Source of the DNA: Malus domestica
Taxonomy: Eukaryota; Streptophyta; Magnoliopsida; Rosales; Rosaceae
Reading direction: 5' to 3'
NCBI RefSeq assembly: GCF_042453785.1
Contig: NC_091675.1
Location: forward strand, 2,368,501 to 2,432,500
DNA: 64,000 nt
A program made the translations under genes and the position numbers. Below are positions 35,736 to 48,731 of the stretch, piece by piece. The notes under the pieces are model-generated. The model worked only from the letters and a program-made list of their open reading frames with translations, was not told the DNA's origin and ran no database searches. Each line of letters opens with the position of its first letter. Position 1 is the first letter of the stretch.

Positions 35736-38700
35736 ATGGCCCCCTTGAGCCAGATTCTCCAAGATTTCCAAGCAATGCCCTTTGCATTCCCTGCTGCCAT
35801 TGCTGCTCTGTCTCTGCTCTTCCTGTTTTCCGTCAAATCTTTCGTCTTTACCAAGAAGAATGCTTTTTCCAAACTCCCTTCTGTTCCAGGTACTTATTTC
35901 TAATTTCCCACTTTTATTTTAGTGTTTTTTTGGTTGGGGATTTATGAGTTTTGTTGAAATGGTTGGTGGGTAAATTGGGAAATTTGCAGTTGTGCCAGGG
36001 CTGCCTCTGGTGGGGAACTTGCTACAGCTGAAGGAGAAGAAGCCGTACAAGACGTTTACTAGGTGGGCTGAGGAGTACGGGCCAATATATTCCATCAAGA
36101 CTGGTGCTTCCACCATGGTTGTTCTCAATTCAACTGATGTCGCCAAAGAGGTAGATTTCTTTTACTCAGTGATTGAAAGACGTGAGTTAGAGCAGTTGGC
36201 TGGGAGCGCGGGCGCAGCGTCTTCCAAGTTCGAGAACTCACTACTCTAAATTAGAGTAATTAGAATACAATAGAGAAATGATTTCCGCACATGTTTTTTC
36301 TTTTTGCACACCTTGTTTATTCATGTTCGTGAATACTCTTTCAATTTATTTATTTCAAAGGCTAAAAGTAAATCAGGGTTTGTACCTAGATGGAAAATGT
36401 GTGCGAAAATCACTTTTTTTATAGAATAGCCTTTGTCAAATAAGGAAAAAAAAATTCACTAGGAACGATGTCACATGATCGAAGGGTACTTATGTTATTT
36501 GCTGGATAAGTAAATTGACCTTCATTGAAGTTTGTTATTACCAAGTGAAATCAGAGTTTATCCATCACTGAAACTTCCGAGTGAGATTATTTGGTTGAGT
36601 TTGGCCTTTGGACCGGTTGACTTGGTTAGTCTACCAGTCTTCACCATTTTTCTTTGGTTGGTGTGGACTTCAGAAATTGTTTAAAATTATTTAAAAAAAA
36701 ACTAACTCTCAAGGATTATTGTTTTAAATTCGGCTGAAGTTTGGTTGCAAACAGAGAACTCGGAGTGATATCGTGTTCACAACTTTGAAATTTGATCTAG
36801 AGGAGAGTCGAATTTTCTCAGGCTTTGATTTTTTGAATCTCCTCATGCGGAGTAATTAATTAATCCGTGCAACGAAAACTGGAGTAGCTGAAGTTGGCAA
36901 TTTATGAGAAGCATAGTTTAGCATTTGCAATTAACATATTGTGTTCTATCTTAAAGCCACGAAAGATCCATTCGACTGAGTTTTCTACTGATTTCCGACT
37001 TATGGGTGTAATATTTTCCATTGACATCGTTATAGAGTTGATGAGCAATAGGCATGTCCTTGACGCGTATTGCAACGCTCAAGGGTCATAACAATGAAAG
37101 TTCTGGTTCTTAATAATTCAATATGTTCTGATGAACTAATGTATTACGGGGATGGTTTTATCCTCTACATATGAATGCTTATGTATCATTGATTCATTAT
37201 CGTATTTTTTCCTTGTATGAAGGGTTGTAATAATCGGTAACCAGTTTCTGCTCTAATGATTGTTTCAGGCCATGGTGACCAGATATCCGTCCATGTCCAC
37301 GAAAAAGCTATCAAATGCACTAAAGATTCTCACTTACGATAAATGTATGGTTGCAATAAGTGACTACAACGATTTTCACAAGATGATAAAACGATACATA
37401 CTCACAAATGTTCTTGGAGCAAATGCTCAGGTTTGTTGTTGCGGTTGTTGTTCTAACTTAAAGCGCATACTATTTCTTATGCCATCATATGGTAGATCTT
37501 GTTATATAACTCCATTAATTAATTATATTCAGAAGCGGCACCGAAGCCACAGAGATACCATGAGGGATAATGTTGCAAGCCGATTGCATGCTCATGTAAA
37601 GAACTCTCCTCAAGAAGCTATAAATTTCAGAAAGATATTCGAGTCTGAACTCTTTGGAATTTCTTTGAAGCAGGTGAGTGTTGCTTTTATTTTAGTAGTA
37701 TAAGTATTCTGTAACGCTTGTTCCTTATACTTGATGTTACAACTGCGAAGTTGAGAATCTAGTAGAATCTAACATAATGGATGCAGGCTATAGGTAAGAA
37801 CATAGAAGACGGCATTTATGTGGAGGAGCTTGGTACTACATTATCAAGAGACGAGATCTTTAAGGTTCTTGTGCTTGACATAATGGAGGGTGCAATCGAG
37901 GTTGATTGGAGAGACTTCTTCCCTTACCTGAGATGGGTTCCTAATAAGACCATAGAGAATAAAATTCAGAGACTCTATCACCGCAGGAAAGCAGTAATGA
38001 ATGCCCTGATCAAGGAGCAGAAGAAGCGAATTGCTTCAGGAGAGGTTCTCTTTTCTTGCTTTCAAATGCAGTCTCTTTTTTTGGGAACTTCTTAGTAGTT
38101 GTATCTGTAACTTGACTGATGTATGAAACAGGAATTGAATTGTTATATCGACTACTTGCTTTCTGAAGCAAAAACGCTAACACCAGAGCAAATAGTCATG
38201 TTGCTTTGGGAGACAATTATCGAGACAGCGGATACTACATTGGTAACAACAGAGTGGGCTATGTATGAACTTGCAAAAGATCAGAAACGACAGGTTATTT
38301 CTATTTTTTTCCATTTTGTATGCACAACGTTTTTCTTTTACGTAGTAACTGTCATTGGCTAACTTTGCCTCGTAATGTAACAGGATCGTCTCTTTGAAGA
38401 AATCCAAAATGTTTGTGGAACCAACAAGATTAATGAGGAACACTTATCCCAGATGCCGTATCTGGGTGCTGTTTTCCATGAGACTTTAAGGAAGCACAGT
38501 CCAGCTCCTATAGTTCCTCTAAGATATGTGCATGAAGATACCCAATTAGGCGGTTACTATGTTCCAGCCGGAACAGAGGTACCTGAGAAATGTTTCCATT
38601 AGATTTATTTTTTCACTTTTTCACAACATTGTTATCGATCTTTTACTAAGTTGTGTTATTGTGCAGATCGCGATTAACATATACGGGTGCAACATGGACA

Positions 38701-38978
38701 AGAACCAATGGGAAAGCCCCGAAGAATGGAAGCCAGAGAGATTTTTGGAACCAAAATACGATCCAATCGATTTGTACAAGACAATGGCATTTGGAGCTGG
38801 AAAGAGGGTGTGTGCCGGTTCTCTTCAGGCGATGCTGATAGCGTGCACCACCATCGGAAGGCTGGTACAGGAGTTTGAGTGGAATCTGAGAGATGGAGAA
38901 GAGGAAAATGTGGACACCGTCGGGCTCACCACTCACAAACTGCATCCAATGCACGCAATCCTCAAACCAAGAAATTAG
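35736..38978 (+). CDS. KO: ent-kaurene oxidase, CYP701A (copy 1)
   Basis: Eight exons (35736-35889, 35990-36150, 37269-37430, 37533-37673, 37787-38044, 38132-38293, 38384-38578 and 38667-38978) give 514 residues. This P450 oxidises ent-kaurene in three steps to ent-kaurenoic acid in gibberellin synthesis, in Arabidopsis at the plastid outer envelope/ER. An N-terminal hydrophobic anchor (about residues 15-35) is followed by [20 protein letters not shown], the I-helix [18 protein letters not shown]-helix ETLR, PERF, and the haem loop [10 protein letters not shown] with Cys460. The match to Arabidopsis KO (GA3) runs end to end. An in-frame ATG at 35667 would add 23 residues; I chose 35736 because the anchor then lies near the N terminus. 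Intron 2 is unusually long (1118 bp). A paralogue with the same exon structure is at 56769-60075. Confidence 0.93.
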
Positions 38979-40130
38979 TAGCCTAGAAAGTTAGGCCTAA
39001 AAATACTTCTAGATGGTTTTGGGATTTTATCAACCTGAAGAGACGTGTAATATCACAGTTGAATAAGTTTTGAGTTTCTTTTTTTGGTTGAATAATATCA
39101 AACATCCTTGTATCTTTTTTGCAAACACTTACCGTAGTACCGTAGAATCTTTTTTAATAGAGCGTATGATGTCGACAATCGTTTATTTTTACTTTTATTT
39201 TAGTACCGTGAGATTTATTTAAGTAAAGCTTACGACGCGGATCATCGATAACGACGGGAATTGGAGTTTTGGGATGCCCCATTTCCCTACCGACCTCGTA
39301 AAGACAATTCCATCCACTCAAGGAGACTTTTGGGATACCCAAACCGGGTATCTATTTGTATTGTAGGGTTTGAGATTACAATGGATTAAAATTAAATTTC
39401 AATGGTTGGAATATTCAAAATTAAATATCGGCGACCTATCATATATCATTGACATACTAAAATTTTATTATTTTAGCGGTGAGAGCTGAAATTAGAGCGT
39501 TTGTTGTTTCCGAAAATTTTATTTATTTCATTTTATATGTTATAGAAACAAAAAACAACCCACAAATTCGATATCGTTTGGATCCCTTCGTTCCTTCTGT
39601 CATACATCTTTAGAACAACTGCTATAACGGAAAATTGAACCAACACATTGAAATTTCACAAGAATAGCCTAATTTTTACTACTTGTTAACTTTTTTACTA
39701 ATAATTTTGGAGCAAAAAACTATATCGTGTAAATTTTTTATAACTTAGGTGGTTAAAATTATTATAAATGTAGCGCAGTTGATCATCTCATATCCCGCGT
39801 CACTTTTCTGAAAGATACACAAAAGTAAAATTAAAGAAGCATGTATAGATTCTTTGAACTTGCCCCCACTTGACCGTACCAACGTCTTTGGAGCACATTG
39901 AACATAGACCTGGATCATTTGTACAAAATAGACTTTTGGGGTGTTTTGTCCGGCCACTTGCTAATGGCGATTGAAGAGTTTCGGTGAGCTACTGTTGGAA
40001 GTATTTCGCAGTAAAAACTAAGTTGTCGTGCAAGGAGTTTATCGCTTAAATAGTTAAAAGCATCTATAAATGCTATTTTGTGGTTTATTCTCTTGATTAT
40101 CTCATGTAGCCTGTGTCGAATTTAAACACT
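38979..40130. other. Kaurene oxidase 3' region and intergenic
   Basis: Presumed 3' UTR (to about 39120) followed by AT-rich DNA without supported genes. Confidence 0.45.
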
Positions 40131-40284
40131 CGTATCCAGTTCATAAGGCTCCCGCTTTACGCAGGGTCTGGGAGAGGTGAATGTCGGCTAGCCTTACCCC
40201 CATTTATGGAGAGGCTGCTCCCAAGTCTCGAACCCAAGACCTACCGCTCATGGGCGAAGGCACTTGCCATCGCACCAAGTTGAT
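40131..40284 (-). mobile_element. tRNA-derived SINE, Au-like
   Basis: On the minus strand it begins near ACTTGGTGCGATGGC (box A-like) and has GGTTCGAGACT (box B, 40223-40233), the two internal Pol III promoter parts of a tRNA. It then continues GAGCAGCCTCTCC, GGTAAGGCTAGCC and CCTCTCCCAGACCC, ending GGGAGCCTTATGAACTGG. This matches my memory of the plant Au SINE 3' half. It does not fold as a tRNA beyond the promoter-like part, so it is not a tRNA gene. The exact ends and target duplication are unclear. Confidence 0.7.
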
Positions 40285-42459
40285 GTATTTAAACACTAAA
40301 AAACTAAAATGTCAATGTTGATGTATTTATACTGACAACTAACTAGCTAGGGTGAAGTACACACAGCATTTGTCGCACCAATCATTTTGTAATGGCAACA
40401 TTATTTAAGCCTCAGTTAAGTCGTTTTGGAGAAATTTTTTGAAGTGCTCAATATTCAAGCAGATATTTCAAGTGTCAAAAAATAAATAGAAGAACACAGG
40501 TGATTAAGCTGTTAGTTTGGTCGCATCGCCTTGTGGAGTAAGCATAAAATGGTAATTATTCTCTGTCACCTTAATTAATTAATGTTAGTACCTGTGTGTT
40601 GTTGCCATGCAGAATTGCAAGTTCTGGCGGTGGCCGAATGGTCGGTTCTAGGTGAGCCCAAAAGGGATAACAAAAGGACTTCAATTGGTCAAACCGTCCA
40701 TATATCCTTCATTTGTGGCTAATTTCTTCTTCAATGTTATAGATGGGTTAGATACAACGAAAGTTTGAAAATGGATCAGTTCGTAGCACGAATGGGGTGA
40801 GTAAACAGTTGAATATGCAACTAATAACCAAGCAATCACTTTCAGTGCAGAAAGATAAAGGAAGTTTAATTAGCATCCTGTTCGAAGGTAAATTCATGTT
40901 TAAAACATGTAACTAAATTGGTATTGCTATATTGGATTGACACTTATCGATCCTTCCTTCTGATTCGTTTCGGACTGCTTCATAATTTAACATTGCTAAA
41001 ACATTTGTGCATGGAACTTGTACTTTCTTTATGCAAGAAAGTTGACGTGTGAAACAAGAGGCTGCTGATGGATGTCATGGCCAAATTAATCGAATAATTA
41101 AGGCATCTGATTTCATACTTAAGCAGTGATTGCTATTAGCATGACCGCTAATAGAACCAGATCCGTCATATTATCACCAGATAAACACAATACTTAGTAG
41201 CATCTCAGTACCAAATAGTTTATTAAAACAAAACAAAAGACTCCGTTATACCATTCTCCTCATGCAAAAAAAGAGATTGAATATGAGAAATGTAATCACA
41301 CGTGAATGTACAATCACGTTACACTTAGACCCAAGTTTTTCTTCCTGAATTAGGGTTAGTGCTAGGGTTTAGTATAGTGTACAGGGGACCGTCGGTAGTC
41401 ACCGTTGAGAAGTCGTCAAAAACACTGACCGGAAAAATGGGGCTGAAAGGTGACAGTGATCGGCATAAACTCCATACTATGTGATTGACAGTAACAGAAA
41501 GAAGACATTGTCGCGGAAGAGCATCTGTAGTTTTGACACAGATCGATGACTTCCTCCCTTTATAGCTTGGCTTGGCTAGTTGCTGGAGCCGCTTGCGTAC
41601 TAGCCTTATACTATGTACGAGCTCATACGCACCAAAAACTAGTACGTACTCATTACTCACCATGCAACGCTCGTTTTTTTCTTTTACCCTCATTTCTCTC
41701 TGTTCATTCTCTAATCCTCTTTTGATTTTATCAATCTAACAATTAGAGAAAAAGAGAGAAGTACAAAGGTATGAAAAAAGAGGTGCGAAACTCGCTGTCA
41801 TGAACTAAGTAAATGAGCAAATAAATGTATATGCCAAATATTTTATAATTAACGATCTAACGATTGAGAATCTTATGATATAATATGTATTGACATGTAC
41901 TCGAAAAACCCACGAAAAAAAAAGGAAATGAAAGGTAGCAGGGTCGCGGGGAGCAAGAACTACGACAAAGTTGAAGCGAATGACTGAAAGGGGGTGAGTT
42001 GAGTGACCTGGGCACCAAGTACCACTCATTACTTGCGATAAGAATCTTGAGGGTAGGGAGCTGCACGACTAGCTGGCATGTAAATGTAGCTAGGGTTCTG
42101 GTACTATTAGACTAGACACAAGGCTTTAGTACCGAGAGAGGAGGTACACACGATATCCAAGGGGCGGAGCAGAGGAGAGAACATAAGCATCCATGCTACA
42201 ATATATGCATGATATGTATAGTTTGTTCAAGTGGATACTCGTGATTTAATAATTGTATGTATTATGTAATGAGGGAGATAAGAAGACAAAAAAATATTAA
42301 TTTAGATATAAAAAGAGAAAAATTTAAACAGGCGCTTGCCGAGCTTCTAAAGAGTCTTCCGTATCGCACTTATAACAAAAACATTTCTCTTCTATGTTTG
42401 AATCTCAAACGAATCAACGCTAATCTCACGTAATACGAGAATGGCTCTCTACGTTTATG
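40285..42459. other. Intergenic
   Basis: Mixed AT-rich DNA. A 122-codon open frame on the minus strand (41325-41693) has no recognised domain and no supporting context; I do not call it a gene. Confidence 0.4.
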
Positions 42460-43935
42460 TAGGGGTGGAATTTTTTCCCGAAAATCCCGAACCGTCCCGA
42501 TCCCGTCCCGAAATTATCCCGAAAAATTCCCGAAACAAATATCCCGAAACATTCGGTACCCGAAACCGATCCCGACCCGAAATTTTCGGTTTGGGATTTG
42601 GCCACTGCTTTGAAATCTTTCGGGAATCCCGAACCGAACCGAATAATTTATATATATATATTTATTTATTTTTAATTTTTAATTAGGAATTACTTGAACC
42701 GTTGGATTTGTTAAAATCAAATCCAACCGTCCATAGTTAGGTCATTTGTTTGTTAGAACTTAGGTTATCATCAGACTCTCTCAGTCGCTCTCGCTCTCTC
42801 ACCTCACTGGCGCCGCTCACCTCACTCACTCTCACAGTCACTCACTCTCACAGTCCCCCCGCTCCACTCCTCCGTCGAATCCACGCCGCTCCTCATCGTC
42901 CATCACTCCATTGACTCACGCCGCTCCACTCCTCCGTCGACTCCAGCCTGATCGAACAAGTTTGGAACAAAGGAATCCATGCCGGTCCTCGTCGTCCATT
43001 GACTCACACCGCTTCTCCATGGACTGACGCTTCTCCATCGACTCACTCACACACTCGAATCCGACACCAATCGAGTCCCAAAATCCAGGTTAGTAGGCCT
43101 AGAAGCTTTCCCAGTTGCATGCAACGCTTCATCTCTGTGCCTCAAGAGAGAATGAGAAAGAAATCATCTCACTTCTTCTTCAACGGAGCTTGATTGTCGA
43201 GAAGGAGGTCCTGGGGTTCACGGCGGAAGGTCCGAAGATTAGGATAAGAGCTTTTGTGGAAGGCGGAGCTGGAATCTGCTGTGGCGCGAACAGAGGAGCT
43301 GTGGCGAGGAAGGACTTGGTGTTCGAGCCTCTCTCTGAGGACTCGCACAGGCTCTGGTGCCAGAAGCTCGGGGATTACATCGATTCTCTCGGTAATTTAA
43401 TTTGTAATCGGCTTGCGTCGTGTTTGGTTGATAGGAAAATGCAGGAAAATGAAACGAATATTTGGAAAAAGTTTGACTTTTCACTTCTGGGTGTTTGACC
43501 GTTGCGAGATTATTTTGAATTTCCGTTGTTCTCGTTCTAATTTCTTAACTCAAGCTCGTTTTACTCTAATGATCACTTAAGCGAGATTAATTATTGAAAA
43601 TCACATGAATTTATGGTTTATTGTTACTTTCCTGCATATGTAGTGATAATATAGGTGGTTTTTTTATAGTACATTATTTGTCTTCAGAATTATGTGCTTA
43701 TATTAAGCTTATGATTTTCTTCTTACAAGCATTGCACTTTTTAGTAGGTAGTAAATGGACTTTCGGGAAAATCCCGAAGTTTCCCGAAAATCCCGAAACA
43801 CTTTCGGGAATCCCGAATTTCGGAATTCCAATAGTTTTGGTTCGGTTTCGGGATATAAAATCCCATCCCGAAATGTTTTGGTTTGGGAATCGGGTTTGGG
43901 GTTTCGGTTCGGGATCCCGACCCGAACCAGCCCTA
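42460..43935. mobile_element. Non-autonomous hAT transposon with captured gene fragment
   Basis: 1476 bp. The ends are TAGGGGTGG (left) and CCAGCCCTA (right), imperfect inverted repeats, flanked by the 8-bp duplication CGTTTATG (42452-42459) and CATTTATG (43936-43943), one mismatch. Short TAGGG termini with 8-bp duplications are hAT hallmarks. Both ends carry dense subterminal clusters of CCCGAA/TTCGGG (42475-42640 and 43760-43930), the kind of repeat hAT transposases bind. The interior has no transposase; instead it has a C-rich leader-like section and a foreign coding exon (43186-43391). Confidence 0.85.
43186..43391 (+). pseudogene. Sphingosine kinase (LCB kinase) exon fragment captured by the hAT element
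   Basis: The open frame reads SLIVEKEVLGFTAEGPKIRI, then RKDLVFEPLSEDS and LGDYIDSLG, ending at a consensus-like donor (TCG then GTAATT). This resembles the N-terminal part of plant sphingosine/long-chain-base kinase (SPHK1), before the conserved catalytic domain, and stops where the SPHK first exon would end. The kinase catalytic region is absent. The surrounding GC-richer sequence (about 42770-43190) may be captured promoter, leader or first-exon DNA. The sequence is still open, so capture may be fairly recent, or it may be transcribed. Confidence 0.7.
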
Positions 43936-45021
43936 CATTTATGCATGAAATGCGAAGAGAGAGATCATGTACGAGTGTGATGTATGATGGTTGGTTCAAG
44001 TTGTGGTAAGTCGTGAGTAAAAACTGTGACACTGGACACGAAAATATTAGTGAGAGAGACAGGAGGTAAACACGATACCCCAGGAGAGGAAGGAGGAAGA
44101 GGAAGGGACAGGCAAAACCAATTATTGTATCCCACGCTGCCCGACACCCATCATATTGTCGGTCCTCATTTATTCTCCCCCCTATTCAACGGTTAATTAG
44201 CCCCCCGGAGTACATGTTCCTTTTCCCTCTCTTTTTTTCATTTATTCATAACAAACAAGGTATTGTTACACTCCATGTTATGAACTACGAAGAACCAGAT
44301 TAATCTCATAAAAAAATTGGACCGTGCTAATATGTATTTACAAATTGAAGAAAGTTTGAACGCGAAAAATAATGTGCTGGAAAAGAAAGTTTGAACACAA
44401 AACAAAATATGCTAAAAAGAATATCGTAACGATAATAGCAATACAACTTGATTTTTTAAAAGTTATATTTTTCCGAGATTATAAATATGGTGAATTAAAG
44501 ATAAATAAAACTGAAATTTAAAAAAATGACGGTCTGCATAAAAAAAAATTATAAAAAAAATCTCAGTAAAAAGAAGGGGGAGAACTTTTTAAAATAATAT
44601 TGCAGGGATCGAGGAAGAACTTGGTCCGATTCATTTCCGACCGAGAGCCAAGTTGATGACAAGAACAAGGTTGAGTAGAGATCACGCAAACCCTAACTGA
44701 TACGCCAGCTTCCCCACGGGCCACAAGACAAACCACGAAAATCTGCCAATCACATTCACCCACGTCACCACCTCCGTGCATGTCACTAAATATTAACCGA
44801 ACAGTTAATTTTAAAAAAAAGCAGATAAATACGAAAGGATAAGTTTACCCACTTAAATTTACTAAATCAGATTAATCGGGAGGTGGTAATTCAGCCGTCC
44901 CACGTGTCACTCGCGCCACCTTCTTCACTCCTCGATAAAACCCTCCTCTCTACTTCCAAAATATCTCCCCCCTCTCTCTGCCCAAATTCCCCCCTACTTT
45001 CTCCAAACGACCACACTCACG
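43936..45021. other. Intergenic and Dof promoter region
   Basis: AT-rich, becoming C-rich toward the Dof start. GATAAAAC at about 44934-44941 could be a TATA-like element giving a leader of about 55-60 nt, a weak call. Confidence 0.4.
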
Positions 45022-45768
45022 ATGCCGTTTGACTCTGCCGACGCGCTAATGCAACCGTCGATGACGACGAGAGTCCAGCACAGCCTGGGCCACCCTCCGC
45101 CGCAGCAGACCGAGCCGCTTCACTGCCCCCGCTGCGATTCTGACAACACCAAGTTCTGCTACTACAACAATTACAACCTCGCCCAGCCACGCCACTTCTG
45201 CAAGTCCTGCCGCCGATACTGGACCCACGGCGGAACCCTCCGCAATGTCCCCGTCGGCGGCGGGTCTCGCAAGAACACCAAGCGTTCTCGCCCATCCTGC
45301 TCTTCCTCCTCGGGCTCGCCCTCCTCCTCTTCACTGACCCAGGAGGTCAGCTCCGTCGCGCCCGATAAACCCAATTCCTTTCCGGTGGAACCGAAGCCTG
45401 AGACGGCGACGGATCACGAAAAACTGATGGACCTGAACGAGAGCGCTGTTGGGAACGGTGGCTTCACTTCTCTGTTGAGTGCTCAGGGCCCACCTGCATC
45501 TGGCTTCATGGCGTTTAGCGGGTTCGGGTACGGGTTGGGGCTCGGGCAAGGGTTTGACGAAGTGGGTACTTTCGGCTACGACGGCGGCAGAGGAGTGCTC
45601 GCTTATCCCGATGTCGGTGATTTTACAAATGTTATCCACAACAATGGAGCTGTTTCTGGGGGTTCTGTCGGGTGCAACACGTGGCAGATTATGACTGGTG
45701 GTGATGGTGGGATAGCAGAGAACAATGGTGATTGCTTTGCCTGGCCGGAGCTGGAGACTTCCAAGTAA
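45022..45768 (+). CDS. Dof zinc-finger transcription factor (DOF3.4/OBP1-like)
   Basis: A single-exon gene of 248 residues. The Dof domain spans about residues 33-85 with the C2C2 zinc ligands Cys35, Cys38, Cys60 and Cys63 (CX2C, 21 residues, CX2C), then [20 protein letters not shown]. Dof proteins bind AAAG cores in plant promoters in the nucleus. A serine-rich linker follows, then a glycine-rich [16 protein letters not shown] segment and a C-terminal CFAWPELE motif. Both resemble DOF3.4 (OBP1), a cell-cycle related Dof, so I favour that subgroup; DOF5.8 and relatives remain possible. The coding region is much richer in GC than its flanks, usual for intronless plant transcription-factor genes. 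The start ATG is the first in frame after a pyrimidine-rich leader. Confidence 0.93.
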   Translation: MPFDSADALMQPSMTTRVQHSLGHPPPQQTEPLHCPRCDSDNTKFCYYNNYNLAQPRHFCKSCRRYWTHGGTLRNVPVGGGSRKNTKRSRPSCSSSSGSPSSSSLTQEVSSVAPDKPNSFPVEPKPETATDHEKLMDLNESAVGNGGFTSLLSAQGPPASGFMAFSGFGYGLGLGQGFDEVGTFGYDGGRGVLAYPDVGDFTNVIHNNGAVSGGSVGCNTWQIMTGGDGGIAENNGDCFAWPELETSK

Positions 45769-48235
45769 CAAAAGCTACTCTTCTGACCCATTATTCGGAA
45801 GAAAAAGAAAAAGGTTTAATTTTCCTTTTCTGGGTTATGGGTTTTGGTTCTAGTTTCTGATCATGTCCTTTTGTTATCTGGGTCGGGTTTCGGTGGTGGG
45901 TTATGGTATAGATATATCGCTATAGGTTACAAAAGTTAGTTGCTTTTGCTGGCTTCTCTGTTGTCTGGTTTAGGGTTTAGTTTTTCTTGGGTCCTGTAAA
46001 TGCTCCGTCTTTTGGACACAAAACGCTGCAAGAAAATGGACAAAGACGACTGCTTTTTGGGTTAAAATGCATTTACCTTCCATTTAATTTTATCTTCTGG
46101 GAGAAATTTTATATCTTCATTTGACCAGCAATCGATTTTTATAAACTTGTGTTTATCAACGATAATTAAATCGTACGTGTTAATAGAAAAGGCTGATCCA
46201 TGTCAAGTGGGAAATTAACCAAAATGACGAAATGATGAATTTCCTCCAAGTATGTTATCAATACTTGCTCGCTATTTATTTGTTGATCGTTATTGTTGAT
46301 ATATAATCGATATTCTGGTAATGTTAGTCAAGTTCTTGTTTTTAACTTCTCTATCAGATTTTTTTTTTCTTGGATTCTAAATGTATCCACAGAATCAGTA
46401 TAAGGGCATGAAGAATAATCGAGTCCCACATCGTTAACTTCGGTTGAAGAAGATTAATTAGTGGATCCAGATTATCTTTCTTTTTCGAATTCCCTCCCTC
46501 CAGTCTCCTCCTGCGTGAATGCTTACGATTAAGCTTTAACTTCTTTACCGAGAAAAATTCGAGGAAATGAGGGGAAGGTAGGAGATCTGCAGAAAAGATA
46601 ATCCTCCTCTTAATTAATAGGGTTAGTAAAGAAACCAGACATGACTGATAGTTTAGTAAAGAGTAAATATTCTACTTCAGAAATGGACAACAATTAACCT
46701 TATACTGCTCAGTGTAGGTTTTAAGGTTTTTATACTTTATGATTCATCTCTACCGTCAACCTTCAACCTTCAACCTTCAACGTTGGAATTGAACAGTGAG
46801 TTTATTTTCTCTTCTGTTTGTCATGATGTTGAAAATGTCAGAATTTTGAGCCTTGCCACCGACCAGGGACCACTTCCATGCATCCTTCCCGAAACTGTCG
46901 TTTTCAGGTTGATATGTTGCTGAAGACTTGTTTGGGCCTCATTTGGAATTATCATTTGAATATTTTATCAGGGTTAATTTATATATTTACATGGAAGAAA
47001 ATGTAAGAAATGTTGTTTTTCCCTTTAAATTTCCTTGATTTGTGCTATACAGTTGAATTGAGGGTAAATCCAATGCACCGTAGGTAATTAAGAATTATAT
47101 AGAAAACCTACAGAAGTCATGGTCAACAATGCTAACCTTATCCTCACTATTAAATTCTCAATGCTTTACTATTGACGAAAGGTTTTAGTTCAATAATGAG
47201 CGGGTTAATTTTTGTGAGTAGATGTCGTATTTATGTAGACAAACAATGGCTACGATTCTCCTATTATATTCTTGTAGAAAATCAATATCATCTTTCAATT
47301 TTAATACAAGTGAGTAATTCATGATTCATTTCAGTCTCAATCCTTTGTAAACTTGAAGACAACCAAAACATCTTTCAATAAGATTTTTTTAAACTAATAT
47401 CGATACACTTGTGCTCATATTCTAACACTACGTTTATCTCACCGCCAAAATTACTCTGAGTGTAACTAACTAGGATATCTATATTTTATGATATAATTAG
47501 TATAAACAAGTAAAAACTAAGACCATCAACATTGTAAATTAGAAGTATTAATATTGTGTATCTACTTGTATATATATATATGTGAGATGTAAGATTCAAT
47601 TTTCGTGAATAACGAGGTTTACCGCAAAATGAAATGAAATCCTCCTGGTTGGTCTTCAATCTTCAAAAGTGTTATATTTGTCTGATTTGTATACTCATAA
47701 TTAGATCCCAATCCCGCTCGCAAGTTTATAGGGTTGCTGGTGGCACTGGCAGTATATACATGAACATGATGATTACGTAGGGATATGATGAATTGGAATA
47801 AACAATCATGTTGTTTATGCGTATGATGATATCGCATTTAATCACGGAGAGCGCCAGCTTGCCTTTGGATCATCCACTCGAGTCTCGACCATTATCCATG
47901 CATGCATGCATGCCCACAGCGGATGCACTTAATTAATTAATTAATTCAATTTACGGTAACTCCACTAATTGCTCTCTGCTAATTGAAATCATAATTAAAC
48001 ATATGATTATTCAATATAAATATGCATATATATAGGTCTCTGATCCGGTGGAGTCATCATTCTTGTGGGGATATTTGTGGGCCCCACCCCCACCAAACCC
48101 ATATTTTTCCTTTTTTAATTCGATGCAATTTTGTTTACCACTCTCAAATGTGGTAACGGTTGCTATCCTATTTATCATTTTTAATTGAGTTTAAATTTCG
48201 AAACGTGTGTAATCGATAGATATAAATCTCAAAAG
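45769..48235. other. Dof 3' region and intergenic
   Basis: 3' UTR followed by AT-rich DNA. Contains a three-fold CAACCTT-type run at about 46757-46780, a CATGCATG tract at 47898-47913 and an AATT run at 47931-47947. A small MITE-like pair of arms starts at about 48128. No gene recognised. Confidence 0.4.
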
Positions 48236-48372
48236 AGTAATGCTATGAGCCTAAATTTATAGACAAAATTTTGCAACTAAATGAAATAGAAGTTGATGAT
48301 TAGATTATTACTTAAATATTGATAAACGTGCTCATTTTCTATGTGTGACACATTATTTAGCATTACCCATCT
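48236..48372. mobile_element. MITE family E copy 2 (short), nested in another MITE-like repeat
   Basis: Begins near GTAATGCTATGAGCC and ends near GACACATTATTTAGCATTAC, with family E internal words (ATTACTTAAATATTGATAAA and CGTGCTCATTTTCTATG in reverse orientation). The arms of a different repeat lie on either side (about 48128-48200 and 48378-48425), implying nested insertion. Confidence 0.5.
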
Positions 48373-48731
48373 TAAAATTTGAATTCAACCAAAGATAATA
48401 AATAGATGGTGAGTATTATCATCACCGATCAGCAAAAATACTCTTTTGATTAAGACTGGCCATCTCTCATTAATGTGCATTATTATTAAGTCACGCCCTC
48501 AATTTCCTCCAACTATCCATCATTATCATTGCATTCCCACTCCACATTACCAACCTCAACTACATAATTAATTACTGACGAGGAAAATCAAACTACAGAA
48601 AAAGAAGACTCCCACAAATATCTAGTGTTAATTTAAATGTACAAAGTTCTTTATTTGTGTATGTAGTCGGATGATAACGTGGTCCGCATGATAAAAAGAT
48701 AGGGTAAGTAGTAACATGTTAAGAATGATAT

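Noticed and set aside
40215-40245. Possible tRNA gene (TCGAACCC motif)
   Set aside because: Only the box B region is tRNA-like; no cloverleaf with acceptor and anticodon stems can be drawn, and the context is that of a SINE.
41325-41693. 122-codon frame on the minus strand
   Set aside because: No domain, no homologous feel and no splice context; composition is like its non-coding surroundings.
45017-45791. Several long frames opposite or overlapping the Dof gene
   Set aside because: They are shadows of a GC-rich coding exon; only the plus-strand frame has the Dof zinc finger.
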